NCBI GenBank assembly: GCA_934045905.1
Contig: OW203762.1
Span: forward strand, 51,795,411-51,859,410
DNA length: 64,000 bases
Reading direction: 5' to 3'
Origin: Leuctra nigra
Lineage: Eukaryota; Arthropoda; Insecta; Plecoptera; Leuctridae
Shown: positions 11,213 to 21,701 of the stretch, one piece after another
Position numbering within the stretch: the stretch's first letter is position 1
Layout: each line of letters starts with the position of its first letter
Made by a program: the position numbers and the translations under genes
Notes under the pieces: generated by a model
Told to the model about the DNA's origin: nothing
Seen by the model: the letters and a program-made list of their open reading frames with translations, nothing else
Database searches by the model: none

Positions 11213-12393
11213 TTCAATGTCAAACTCACTACCCAGCCGTCTTAATATTCCTTGGAAAAAGAGGAATACAATGCGAGCGATGGTGTCAAAGGAGCAGTGA
11301 AAGTTATGTCTTTGAAATTCACTTGTCTTACATTACATTCTTTGAATAAATTTGACAAATATTGCAAAAAAGAAATTAACTAGCGAAATAATCACGGTCT
11401 TCTTGAAATGTCTACAAATTTGACAAGAAATACGAATTTCTAGAAGACCGAAAACTGCACTTTTTTTCTAGTGGAGCGGTCGCTCCACCCAGCCAAGTCG
11501 TACTGTACACTCACACTCACTCAACATACCGTAAATGCCTAATAAACTGAGGAGCAGACCAAACACTTTTACTGTAAGCAACAACATGGCATTTTCGGCC
11601 TACTGGATCTTAAAATTGGAAAATCTCACATTGTTGTGAAATGTCTTAATTTCAAGCTATGGCCCACCCCACCCCATATACCAAATTTGGGAACAACAGG
11701 TTTTGCCATTTGCGAGCTAGAAGGCCATGAAAACAGTGAAATTATACCCCTTCTTAAAGCTATCTGATGATGATTCAGATATCAAGAAACATTGTTGACA
11801 GGGCCACAGCCTAAGCGGCTAAACCGATCGATCTGAAATTTTTACCACATGTGCACTTTTGGCGTCTGATGATACCTTGCCCTTACGAATTTTTTGTGCC
11901 GCCATTTTGAAACCGGATGTGACGTCATATCTAGTAAACGGCTGGACCGATCGGAACGAAATTTGCGCCAATCGATTCAGACGGTCATCTATATGAAATA
12001 TCAATAGTCGAAATATACATTTACTATTACCAAAACCGGAAATGACGTCATAAAAATGAAAGTCAGACTTTAATCACCTCTTACTACAATAACTACATAT
12101 TCAGATGGCTCATAATGATACATAACATTTATATAAATACATTCTAGTGGCAGTGATTTCAGCCGCCATTTTGTTAACCGGAAGTGATGCCATATCTCGA
12201 AAACGGCTGGACCGATTGGAACAAAGCTGTCACTTTTCTTCATGGTAGTATCATTTTAAGCATTATTTAGAACGAAACGCAACTTTTCTTAGTAACCAAA
12301 TCGTAAATAGCTTATTTTTTTAAAGGAATTAGTCATTGTTGCTCCGATATGTGTTATACAGGTGTGAGAATAATCTAAAAAAAGGAGTGATAT
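11213..12393. other. Spacer containing a degenerate repeat with ACCGGAAGTGACGTCA-like motifs
   Basis: At 11880-11965 and 12165-12230 the same block recurs: GCCGCCATTTTG, ACCGGA(A/T)GTGA, CATATCT and ACGGCTGGACCGAT. A third partial ACCGGAAATGACGTCAT sits at about 12037. This looks like an old internally repetitive transposon. The 61-codon frame on the minus strand at 11819-12004 lies inside it and is not called. A GTGGAGCGGTCGCTCCAC palindrome lies at 11472-11489. Confidence 0.5.
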
Positions 12394-12813
12394 CCCCATA
12401 AAAAACACTCCGTGTAAAAATACCAGCCAAGTCTCTTCAACTATAAAAAAAATATAAGAAATCTAAGAATTCAGCACTGAAAAGTAGTGATATCAAAAAA
12501 TGGGCCAAGTCAAAACTTAATTTTAAAAACCAAAATATACTTGGCGCATCGTTTTTTAGGGCATATTAGGGTATATTATATGTATATATGTAGGTAGATT
12601 TTATGTATATTTCACATCTGGCCTAAACGTCTAATCTATCTAGGTATATTATGCACGATGCGCCAAGTATATTTTGGTTTTTAAAATTAAGTTTTGACTT
12701 GGCCCATTTTTTGATATCACTACTTTTCAGTGCTGAATTCTTAGATTTCTTATATTTTTTTTATAGTTGAAGAGACTTGGCTGGTATTTTTACACGGAGT
12801 GTTTTTTATGGGG
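12394..12813. repeat. Perfect long hairpin: 159-bp arms, 102-bp loop
   Basis: Arms 12394-12552 and 12655-12813 read as exact reverse complements over 159 bp, including a run of eight A residues where sequence drift would be expected. The apex side ends in ACTTGGCGCATCGT. The loop (12553-12654) is AT-rich with TATATGTATATATG. There is no coding capacity. The flanks (TAT before, TAC after) give no evident target duplication. Candidate foldback element or inverted duplication. Confidence 0.92.
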
Positions 12814-14166
12814 TACAGAAATACGTCGAAAAATGCAATAAACCCCTTATCTGAATAAATCATCCAGGAACGTGTATACCACCACCTTCTTCATGCACTC
12901 CTCTCTCCCCGGTGGTGTATACATTTAAAACTGTAAGAATAATACACGATATAGTATTCGAGAAAATAAGGAACACAACTGACCTTAGGTGGATTTTGTG
13001 GTACTAGGTAAATGGTGGCTATCAAGGGCGCATTTACATAAATATAAATACACATATTTTATATAGGTGTTTGTTATGGCCAAAAAACTAAATTTAAACT
13101 AAATATCAATTTTATTTGTTCTTTGTTTTTTCACTGCTTTATGGAAACACGAAATGTAAAAACAAACAAATTAATATGTGGACCTGATAGTAGACATCTT
13201 GCCAGAAGTGGCTCCATCACGTATCACTTATTTGTGGGAATAGCTTTTCAAAGAAATCTAAGAGTGGGAAAAAGCTTAATACACTTTTGAAAATATTATA
13301 GCATGTTTTTTTTCTGTATGGTTGATAGAAAAGCTATAACTTTGAAGTAATATATCTCAAAAAGTTAAGCTTAGTTCAGCTTGCCTACCTTTTTTTTTAC
13401 ATATGGTTCAGAATTCAATTTTCTATGTAGAATTTGAACGATTTCTTAAGAAAGGGGAAATATGCTTTCTCTTGAAGTTCTTGAGATCTAAAAATTAATC
13501 TAAAAATTGTCAAAAACGCCTTGAATGTTAGTATGGAAGTTCATGCAAAATTTAAAGTTTATTGGTGAAACGGTTTCATTTTAAATTTTCAACCAATCGT
13601 TCAAAAACAAGTATCTCCGACCGAGTTCACAATTTCAGATCGATTAATTGAACGGTGACCTGGGCATCGCTTATATCTAATTGTATAAATACATCTTAAA
13701 AATATATTTATTTTTAAAAACGTTTTCTTATAATTATTTCATGCAACAAAAGGACATTTTTGTAATTACAGTTTTTATAATTGATATTCCATTAAGTGGA
13801 GTAATTAATACAAAACAAACACCACACTTTCTTCCATGAGTCACGTGGTAATGTAAATAAGTTTTCTATAAAGTTAGCAGGGCTTTGTCTTATTAAGTTA
13901 TTGGAAATGTTTTCGTTGAGTATAGTAAAATTTATATCTATAAAAAGATTTAAAAAATCACAAAATTATTTATTTTTTTAGAAAACTTCCGAGACTCTAA
14001 CTTCTATTGTATTGACAACAATGCAAAGCAACTGCGCAACAATGTTCCCATGGATTGCATTGTTGTTTGATTTTGTGTTCATCATTAGGTAGAGTCAAAT
14101 CGTCCAGCACCAATGGGCCCTGCTAAAAAATAATTGCTAAAATTTAGTTGGATGTAAAATAATACG
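12814..14166. other. Intergenic DNA, no gene recognised
   Basis: AT-rich. A diverged patch at 13590-13670 (CAACCAATCG..., TTCAGATCGATTAATTGAACGG) echoes the Helitron-like interior seen at 7300 and 15400 and may be another relic. No other feature seen. Confidence 0.45.
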
Positions 14167-14387
14167 TACACTTGGCCAAACAAAAATTGAACGTTCAATA
14201 AATCTTATAAACTGATAAATGAAAGATCGCACCATCAGAAGTCAGTCTAAGCGATCTCATTGTCTCACTCAAGTAGGTGACCTCATCACATTTCAATGAT
14301 AATAACAAGCTTTGATTGGTTATTATGGGACATGACCAGCAGTCATTCAAATTTGTTCAACGATCAATTTTTGTTTGGCCGAGTGTA
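14167..14387. mobile_element. MITE, about 220 bp, TA-flanked
   Basis: The ends are TACACTTGGCCAAACAAAAA (14167) and the mirrored TTTTTGTTTGGCCGAGTGTA (to 14387), with inverted similarity continuing through ATTGAACGTTC against GAACGATCAAT. A TA dinucleotide at each border would fit a Tc1/mariner-type insertion. The interior block GATCGCACCATCAGAAGT recurs at 31618, so this is a repeat family. Confidence 0.7.
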
Positions 14388-14869
14388 CCTACTGGCTACT
14401 AACTATACACGTGCACTTTGCACTTTGGTTTGAATTATATTCAACTATATTCGCATTATAAGGTATATTTTGACTATTTAAAATGCTCTGTTAAATCAGT
14501 TTGTTAATTGTAATCTATAAGATGATAAATCCATGGAGATCAATATCATCCCTGCTAACATAACAGTAACAATAACATGAGCTAACATCATGAATTAAAT
14601 TTTTTATATAAAGTTCAAATAAATGTTTATACTTTTGAATAATAAACCGAGCTCATAGAGCAGTTATGGTCTCTGTTTCTTTTTTATATTAAAATCTGAA
14701 AATTATACATTTAAGTTAATTGTACTTATTTTTAACTTTTTCTCAATTCTATTATTATAGCTTGGACTTGCATTATGATCATTTAAAAATCACTGCTCAA
14801 ACAGAATCGTAATAACATATAAACAAAATCAATAGACTTGTCAATAGATTATAAAATGTGTTAGGTAAA
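14388..14869. other. Intergenic DNA, no gene recognised
   Basis: AT-rich spacer. No coding, RNA or repeat signal identified. Confidence 0.5.
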
Positions 14870-15740
14870 CTAGGAAAACGCTCTGGGTAACGCGTTGATG
14901 AGCGAGCACGGATACGCGCAACACCTCGAACCGAAGTTATGTCTATACTATCGAAAATGTCATTAAAAGCCAATCATTCTAGAATTTCGTCCCAGGCTTG
15001 TATAATAAACTCAAAAAATTCCTAAAATATTGGTCCAAATAACGATGCAAAGTTTCGATTGAACCTTTATGATTGAACGGTTCCGTGTTAATTTTCAAAA
15101 ATCACAGGATCTCCTTCAAAAAATATGCCTGGGGCCACTCATATGATATAAGTGTGTCTACACAATATCAGTTCGACTGTTGAACGGTTATTATCAGTTT
15201 CATTTGCGTTTGAAAGTTTCTGCTCTAACTACCTTGCCTTGAACTGAAGAGTCGAAGTCGCCGTGAATTTGACCGCCAACACGCAAAATGTCCGTAAAAT
15301 TTCAACAACTTTTGGATTTAATTAAACGCAGAATAGTATGAAAATTGTCAAAAATTCAGATAATGTTGGTCCCAACCATCATGCGAAGTTATAAGTTGAT
15401 CGTTCAATCGGTTAGTTTACATTTCAAAAAATACAGGAAAGATGGTTTTACATTTTAACCAATGGGAGGATTTGGCTGAAACTTTGTAAGATTAGGGGAA
15501 ATGTTGGTCGTAATGACTAGTCAAAATTTCAAATTGATCGGACCAACCAATCGAAAGACAATTTTTTTTAAATTTGAACCAATCAGGGGATTTAAAAAAT
15601 ATTAGGGTCTGCAACGCCCGGAAATAGTCCGTACATGTGTGCAAAATTTCAGCTTGATCGAAGAACAACTGTGACTTGTATATCGTCAATAACACACACA
15701 CAAAAAAATAACAGAGGCCCGTGCCACAAGAGCCAAAAGG
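14870..15740 (-). mobile_element. Helitron/Helentron-like element, minus orientation
   Basis: Read on the minus strand, the element ends at 14870 in TTTTCCTAG followed by T. Upstream are the CGCTC...AGAGCG stem and AACGCGTT palindrome found at 9554, and further in CGAGGTGTTGCGCGTATCCG, nearly identical to 9496-9516. The interior (15400-15740) matches 7300-7940 in inverted orientation, including GATCAAGCTGAAATTTTGCA and GGCTCTTGTGGCACGGGCC. It has no protein remnant. The 5' end lies near 15740 but is not exactly placed. Confidence 0.6.
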
Positions 15741-15744
15741 AGAC

Positions 15745-16835
15745 AAATTGAGTCCTATAGATTCAAAACTTGCCTTCTCCACTTTTCAAAAAAATTGAGT
15801 TAGCTACCTATTGATTATTGTTCTCTGTCTTAATTCGCATGTAAAACTCTTCAAAACTTTGAGCTACTAATCCTGGTACACGTTTTTTGAAGTATAAGTC
15901 GCCTTATCTACTAAATACAGACTATAACTAAGTATGGGTAGATCGATTTTTCAAAACTCGTCTAATCCATGCATTTTTCAACCTATTTATATTTCGCGCG
16001 AGTTTGCCGAGAATTGGGGTGCGTATGACCTCAGCATCCCCTTTTTTGGAAACTTGGAATTCCGTAAACGGCAATGGGTTGTCCTGGTTTGGCCGTAAAA
16101 AGTTTATTTTGTGCCAAGTCCTTCAACCCCTAATTTTAAAATAAAATTATTATGGATCAATAGAGGGCTGCAGGGGTTTGGCGTAAACAAAACTTTTTAC
16201 GAAACAAACGTGCACAAACGATTGCCGTTGTCGAAATTCCAAATTTCCAAATTGAGGGTGCTGAGGTCACGTTTGTCAAACATTTCACTTTCAATTTTGG
16301 GGTTAAAGGTGTTTGGCACAAACGAAACTTTTTCGGCACAAACCAGCACAAACGAAGCATAAACGATGCCGTTGTCGGAAACACAAATGTCCAAAAAGGG
16401 GGCGCTGCTAGGTCTTGTTTGTAAAAGATATAAATGATGTAATTATCAATTTGGGGGTTGATAGGATTAATGGCTAAAACGAAACTTTTTACGGCACAAA
16501 CGAAGCACAACGATTGCCGTTGTTGGAATTCCAAATTTCCAAAAAGGTGCTGATCCAAATATTTGAGTTTCAAAATTCGACGGTTATCCAAAATTCTTTT
16601 GATTATAAGAAGGCAAGGCATAATTTTATTTTCAAATTTCTTTTGCAATAGATGGAGAAGGTCAAGAAGTAGCTATTGTACATTCTACATCTACATTCTA
16701 CATTCTGCTATCTACATTTTAAAATATATACCTAGCTCCATCTCAATACCTATTATCAAAACTATTATCGTTTTTCGCCCTTTCTGAAAATAAAAAAATT
16801 AGATAAGGCGAGTTTTGCTTCTATAGGACTCAATT
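15745..16835. mobile_element. 1.1-kb element with GAGTCCTATAGA inverted ends
   Basis: GAGTCCTATAGATTCAAAAC (about 15749) is mirrored at 16811-16831 by GTTTTGCTTCTATAGGACTC, and the similarity extends to CTTGCC/CTCGCC and T-rich stretches inside. Between them lie the 155-bp repeats listed separately. The right-hand border adjoins single-copy DNA and the left adjoins the Helitron-like element. Family unknown. Confidence 0.5.
16030..16560. repeat. Irregular repeats of about 155 bp, one inverted
   Basis: Three direct units centred near 16190, 16335 and 16490 share ACGAAACTTTTT, GGCACAAACGA, ACGATTGCCGTTGT, GGAATTCCAAATTTCC and AAAAGG. A fourth, at 16045-16105, is inverted (GGAAACTTGGAATTCCG, GCAATGGGTTGTCC, GGCCGTAAAAAGTTT). 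The 163-codon minus-strand frame over 16157-16648 only reads through these repeats and is not regarded as a gene. Confidence 0.65.
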
Positions 16836-17298
16836 GATTTTAAACGATGACTATAATTATTATGTATGCCAATTGTTAAAAATTGGTCCTATAAGTTTGA
16901 ATCATAACTAATAATTATATGCAATATATTAAATTCTAGGTATACATAAAAAAAATTGCTTACCTACCTATTTTACTGCAAACAATAATTATGTTCTATA
17001 GGAGGAATTCTTTACTTACAAAATTTAGTACTGCATCATAATGAAGTCCAAAGATAATGCGATTTCCAATTCTGTGATTTTCCATTTTTCCAATTATCTT
17101 AAATTTGCCAATTGGATTTTGTGATTTCCTCTGATTTCGAGACTTTTCAAGACTTCTTACACGATACTTTTTTCTCTGCTTTTCGAGACTTTTCAATACT
17201 TAGGTATGTCTTAATCTAACATGATTGATATAACACCTAAACTAGAAGATAAAAACTTAAGCGAAATTATTATTTAGACTTTGGTTCAAATTGCTGAC
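16836..17298. other. Spacer, no gene recognised
   Basis: AT-rich DNA flanking the retrotransposon. A CGAGACTTTTC motif recurs at 17139 and 17182 in a low-complexity stretch. The last five bases (17294-17298, CTGAC) are the retrotransposon target duplication. Confidence 0.5.
17294..17298. other. Target-site duplication, left copy (CTGAC)
   Basis: CTGAC directly precedes the left LTR and is repeated at 21893-21897 directly after the right LTR. A 5-bp duplication is usual for Ty3/gypsy integrases. Confidence 0.95.
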
Positions 17299-17489
17299 TG
17301 TTGGATTGGTACTTATCACAATAAATGAACATAGACTATTGAGAAATAGTATTTATTGACAACACTCTTGACAAGTACAATCGTCATGCTTCGGCATGAT
17401 GGCTGACAACTGGTGCGTCGTATGCAACACAGCTCGTGTACTACACATAGATATAAGAAGTCAGTGGTGCCAACATTACATCTTTAACA
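17299..17489 (-). repeat. 3' LTR of the retrotransposon
   Basis: 191 bp, identical to 21702-21892 by eye. On the minus strand it runs TGTTAAAGATG...CCAATCCAACA. It contains AATAAA (complement at 17352-17357), a plausible polyadenylation signal, and TTATAT (complement near 17451-17456), a weak TATA candidate. Confidence 0.95.
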
Positions 17490-17502
17490 TCCCCCCACTT
17501 AT
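17490..17502 (-). promoter_or_regulatory. Polypurine tract
   Basis: The minus strand reads AAGTGGGGGGA immediately upstream of the 3' LTR. This is the position and composition of the plus-strand DNA primer in LTR retrotransposons. Confidence 0.85.
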
Positions 17503-17624
17503 TTTTTTATGAAAGGACACTTGAATAATATAATCATGATTAATACAATGTAAAACAATAGATTAAAACATTGCAATACACAAAGCTTAAGTTCAATGAA
17601 TAATACTAAATATTAACAATCATA

Positions 17625-20600
17625 TTAATTAGTATCATAATCATCAAATTTCACTGGCTTCCTGATTACCCTTCCTGCTCGAGTAACTTGAGCTGCAACT
17701 GGTTTTTCTGATACATTGCATGGAACAGTATTCTCAATCTCATCAGGAATGACATCTGGGCTATCATTTACTACATGTTTATTCTGCGACTTACGCAAAA
17801 ACTTAGAATTTCTGCGAAGCACTCTACCTCCTGAATCAACAACCATGTATGATCTTGGCTGCTCATGTTTGCATACAACTTGTCCTCGATCCCAACTTTT
17901 ACCTTTCTTAATCAGCACATCATCTTTATCTTCAAAGGGAGGTCTAGATTTCGCTGTACGGTCATAATACGCTTTCTGAAGAAACTGTTTAGTCTCCAGC
18001 CTCTCTTTAACACCGTCTTCCACCTTAGGTGTCAACAAGTTATTCCTAACTGGAAGTCTGGTTCTAATCCTATAGTTGAGGAGCATCTGCGATGGGGACA
18101 AGTTTATTCCAGGTAACGGAGTGGATCTGTATTCCATCAAAGCGATTGAGTGATCATCTACAGATGATTTTTTAAGAATGGACTTGATAATTGCTACTGC
18201 GGCCTCAGCTTGTCCATTCGACTGCGAATAATGGGGACTCGAGGTCACCAACTGGAAATCCCATAGTTCAGCAAACTTCTTAAATTCAAAACTGTTAAAC
18301 GGCATATTGTCTGACACGACAATCTCAGGAATGCCATACCTAGCAAAGATATATTTCAATTGGGTAATTACCTCAGATGCTGTTTTACAGGAAAGTGCTG
18401 GCATTTCTATCCATTTACTGTAGTAGTCAATGACTGCTAAGTACGACTTGTTATGATACTCTAATATGTCAACACCAATTTTCTGCCATGGGCGCTCAGG
18501 CACCTGGTGCGGAATCATCGGTTCTTTTACATTACTTTTCCTGTGAAGTTCACACTTTGAACATTTTGAAACCATCATGTCTATGTCATTTGACATACCT
18601 GGCCAGAAGAGAAGTTCTCTGGCTCGTAGCTTACTTTTGTCCCTTCCCCAATGTCCCTCGTGAATAATTTTCAGCATCTCTTTCCGAAGGGAAGCAGGAA
18701 CAATGAGTCTGTCACGAACAAATATCAATCCCTCTGAGACGTCAATGTCCTCCTTCATGGACCAATAATATCTAGCCTTGTCGGGAACCTGATGTCGGTG
18801 GCTAGGCCAACCCTGTTGATGTAAACGAATGACAGCTTGAAGAGTGTCATCTTGTTCGGTTTCCTTACGAAACTCTTCTTTACGCTGGACGGACACTGGA
18901 AGATATTTTTCAACTTCATGAACGACAACTAACAATTCAGGATCATCATTAACTGGGTCAGGGAGAGAAGCTCGGGAGAGTGTGTCGGGTAAGTTTAGAA
19001 ATTTACCAGGAACATAAGACACGGTAATGTCGTACTTTACCAACTTCAGAAGTAGTCGTTGGATTCTGCCCGTTGACTTACAAATCTCTCTACTGCAAAT
19101 TGTTTCTAGGGGTTTATGATCAGTGAATACCTGAACGTGATGTCCATAGGTCATCTGGTTGAATCTTTCTAGACCGAATGTTATGGCAAGTAATTCCTTC
19201 TCGATCTGCGCGAAGTTCTGTTCACTCTTGGTCAGCACTCGAGAAGCATACGCTACTGGATGGTCTTCTTGCAACAAACAAGCACCTAGCCCATCCTTAG
19301 AGGCATCTGTCTGAAGGACAATCGGTTTAGTGCTGTCAAACGTAGCTAGCACTGGGGCAGACATAAGCTGTTGTTTGAGCTTTCCCAAAGCAGCATCATG
19401 ATTGCTATCCCAACACCAGGGTGTGTCTTGCTTAGTCAGTTCTCGCAATGGTGCTGTTAACTTTGACAAATTAGGTACAAATTGTGACACATACTTCACC
19501 ATGCCCAAAAGTCGAAGAACATCAGATTTACATGATGGGACTGGCATTTCGGCAATGGCTGTCACATAACTTTGATCTACACCACAATGATTTTTGGAAA
19601 TGATTCTACCAACATACTTCACTTCTGGGATTCTGTATTGAAACTTATCCTGATTGAATTTAACACCAACCTGCCTTGCTCGATTCAGCACTTCGGCAAG
19701 CGCTCGATCGTGGTCCTCCTCGGTTTCTCCACAAATAATCAAGTCGTCAAAGTAGACTTCTACTCCGTGGATGTCTCCAAACAGCTTCTCATTGGTCTTT
19801 TGGAAGACTTCGGGAGCGGAGCTAATGCCATACGGGAGTCGCTTGAAGCGGTACCTACCGAAAGGAGTTTGAAAAGTGCAAAGATCTGCACTAGCTTCAG
19901 TAAGTGGCAAATTCCAGAATCCTTGGCGCATATCTAGAACACTGAAGAGACATTTATTCCTCAATCTAGACAAAATATCATCTGAGGTAGGGATAGGGTG
20001 GTGTTCTCGTTTTATTGCCTTGTTCAAGGGTCTCGGGTCAAGGCAGATCCTCAAATCACCATTAGGTTTCTCAACAAGCAATAAACTATTAACCCAGTCA
20101 GTGGGTTTTTCAACCTTGTCAATGATAGAATCTCTTTCAAGACTATCTAGAGTCTCTTTTAACTTCTTCTGTAAGCTATAGGGTACTCGTCGGGGTGGAC
20201 TAATGACAGGTTCAGCATCATTCGTCAAAACTATCTCATGCTGTTTTCCTATTTTGCCTACTCCTGTGAACACATCCTTGAAGGCTTCTACAATATCAGT
20301 TTTAGTCTGCCTAGAGCTAACGGAGTTCACTCTCTTAATTAGGTTTAAATCAATACAAGCTTTCAATCCAAGCAAGGGAGTTGACACATCACATACATCA
20401 AATTCAACATTCTTAGCTTTCCCTTTACGCGTTATACATTTCAATTTAATGCTACCTATGGGAGTGATTACTACTCCTAAGTCTCCAAAGGGGACTAACT
20501 TGTTCTTTGATTTCACCAAATTAAATGAACCTTTCAACGATTGAAATACTTTCTGGGGCAAGATACTGGTCTCGGCAGCAGTATCCAATTTACAGCGCAC

Positions 20601-21584
20601 AGGATGAGAGCCAATGCTTATGGTTTCAAACCAGGCTGTTTGAGTTTTAGTTTTAGTATTACCTGACTTCTTACTCCCTACATTGAGAATGAGTCTGTAT
20701 TCCCGATTCTGATTGTTTTCGTCCTCACTTTCAACATCATCATCGTCACTCGATGCACTTGACGCTTCGACGTCATTGACGGATTTCTTCTTGTAACCCT
20801 TCTTCACTTTTTCACAACATTTCGCAAAATGATTCAAATCGCCGCACTTTGCACAATTCTTTCCATATGCAGGGCAACGACCTCGCTTGTGATCGTAACC
20901 ACATTTCTTGCAGTCGTAAATCTTCTCGGACGTCTTCTCTTGAGTCTTCTCCTCGGACTTCTTCTTCGTGAAGAACTGCTTCGATTTCACAGCAGCTACG
21001 GTGGTCGATGTTCGATTCGATTGTTCGCCGTTGTTCGATTCACGAACTTCTAGAGCTTTTGCTTTACCTTCCTGGTAAATTCGACACAGATTAGCAGCTT
21101 TACTAAGATTCAGATTCGTCTCACTTAGCAAACGCTCTTGCAGCTTACTGTCTGCAATACCTAGCACAATCCTGTCTCTAATCAAACTGTCCTCTTGTTG
21201 TTCAAACTCACATGATCTAGCAGCATTCTTTAGTTCTGTGAGGAATTGATCAAATGGCTGGGATTCTCTTTGTTTGATTCCAAAAAACTTGAACCGTTCG
21301 AAAACAACATTCTTTTGAGGTGTGCAATACTTTTCAAATTCATCTAACACGGTTTTCAGCACATTTTTATCCTCTTCCTTTTCGAATTTAAAGGTGTTAA
21401 ATGCAGTTAGGGCTTCATCACCAATAAAGCTTAACAAAATTGCTACTTGCGTGTCTTGTTTCTCTGCGTTGGCTTTGGTTGCTTTCATGTAAATCTCAAA
21501 TTTCTGCCGCCAACGTCGCCATTCTTCACAGACGTTTCCATCCAGTTTGAGCTCGGCTGGTGGTTTGTGTGCTGATGACGCCAT
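17625..21584 (-). CDS. Gag-Pol polyprotein of a Ty3/gypsy retrotransposon
   Basis: One open frame of 1319 residues carries all retrotransposon functions. Residues 1-200 are a Gag-like region (EWRRWRQKFE, then QRESQPFDQFL). Two zinc knuckles follow: C225-C228-H232-C237 (CX2CX3HX4C) and C244-C247-H252-C257 (canonical CX2CX4HX4C). An acidic SD-rich linker comes next. The aspartic protease has D334-T-A-A, with alanine where DTGA is commoner, and LLGLKA at 404-409. Reverse transcriptase spans about 440-650 with D551 and the YFDD box at 611-614. RNase H spans about 750-870 (LQTDAS, EKELLA, FTDHKPL). Integrase starts near 970 with H975/H978/C1008/C1011 and has catalytic D1039, D1092 and E near 1127. 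A basic C-terminus follows. All key residues look present. Gag and Pol are fused without a frameshift, so protein ratios must be set in another way. The ATG at 21584 is the first in frame after the leader. Confidence 0.96.
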   Translation of the reverse strand: MASSAHKPPAELKLDGNVCEEWRRWRQKFEIYMKATKANAEKQDTQVAILLSFIGDEALTAFNTFKFEKEEDKNVLKTVLDEFEKYCTPQKNVVFERFKFFGIKQRESQPFDQFLTELKNAARSCEFEQQEDSLIRDRIVLGIADSKLQERLLSETNLNLSKAANLCRIYQEGKAKALEVRESNNGEQSNRTSTTVAAVKSKQFFTKKKSEEKTQEKTSEKIYDCKKCGYDHKRGRCPAYGKNCAKCGDLNHFAKCCEKVKKGYKKKSVNDVEASSASSDDDDVESEDENNQNREYRLILNVGSKKSGNTKTKTQTAWFETISIGSHPVRCKLDTAAETSILPQKVFQSLKGSFNLVKSKNKLVPFGDLGVVITPIGSIKLKCITRKGKAKNVEFDVCDVSTPLLGLKACIDLNLIKRVNSVSSRQTKTDIVEAFKDVFTGVGKIGKQHEIVLTNDAEPVISPPRRVPYSLQKKLKETLDSLERDSIIDKVEKPTDWVNSLLLVEKPNGDLRICLDPRPLNKAIKREHHPIPTSDDILSRLRNKCLFSVLDMRQGFWNLPLTEASADLCTFQTPFGRYRFKRLPYGISSAPEVFQKTNEKLFGDIHGVEVYFDDLIICGETEEDHDRALAEVLNRARQVGVKFNQDKFQYRIPEVKYVGRIISKNHCGVDQSYVTAIAEMPVPSCKSDVLRLLGMVKYVSQFVPNLSKLTAPLRELTKQDTPWCWDSNHDAALGKLKQQLMSAPVLATFDSTKPIVLQTDASKDGLGACLLQEDHPVAYASRVLTKSEQNFAQIEKELLAITFGLERFNQMTYGHHVQVFTDHKPLETICSREICKSTGRIQRLLLKLVKYDITVSYVPGKFLNLPDTLSRASLPDPVNDDPELLVVVHEVEKYLPVSVQRKEEFRKETEQDDTLQAVIRLHQQGWPSHRHQVPDKARYYWSMKEDIDVSEGLIFVRDRLIVPASLRKEMLKIIHEGHWGRDKSKLRARELLFWPGMSNDIDMMVSKCSKCELHRKSNVKEPMIPHQVPERPWQKIGVDILEYHNKSYLAVIDYYSKWIEMPALSCKTASEVITQLKYIFARYGIPEIVVSDNMPFNSFEFKKFAELWDFQLVTSSPHYSQSNGQAEAAVAIIKSILKKSSVDDHSIALMEYRSTPLPGINLSPSQMLLNYRIRTRLPVRNNLLTPKVEDGVKERLETKQFLQKAYYDRTAKSRPPFEDKDDVLIKKGKSWDRGQVVCKHEQPRSYMVVDSGGRVLRRNSKFLRKSQNKHVVNDSPDVIPDEIENTVPCNVSEKPVAAQVTRAGRVIRKPVKFDDYDTN

Positions 21585-21683
21585 CTTGATTCTTGATTTT
21601 ACACGGCCAAGACGAAATTTCTTTTCGTCTTTACTTACGCGACAACTTCGGTTGTAGATGCTTACTTTTCATTCAGCACGCGT

Positions 21684-21701
21684 GGTACACTTCTGACACC
21701 A
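21684..21701 (-). promoter_or_regulatory. tRNA primer-binding site
   Basis: Directly downstream of the 5' LTR the minus strand reads TGGTGTCAGAAGTGTACC. It begins with TGG, complementary to the CCA end of a tRNA. I cannot assign the tRNA without an alignment. Confidence 0.7.

Noticed and set aside
16157..16648. 163-codon minus-strand frame
   Set aside because: It runs through 155-bp non-coding repeats and repeats its own motifs (FCLRQTP, FVLAINP) for that reason.
19572..20544. Plus-strand frames inside the retrotransposon
   Set aside because: Shadows of the gag-pol frame on the other strand.
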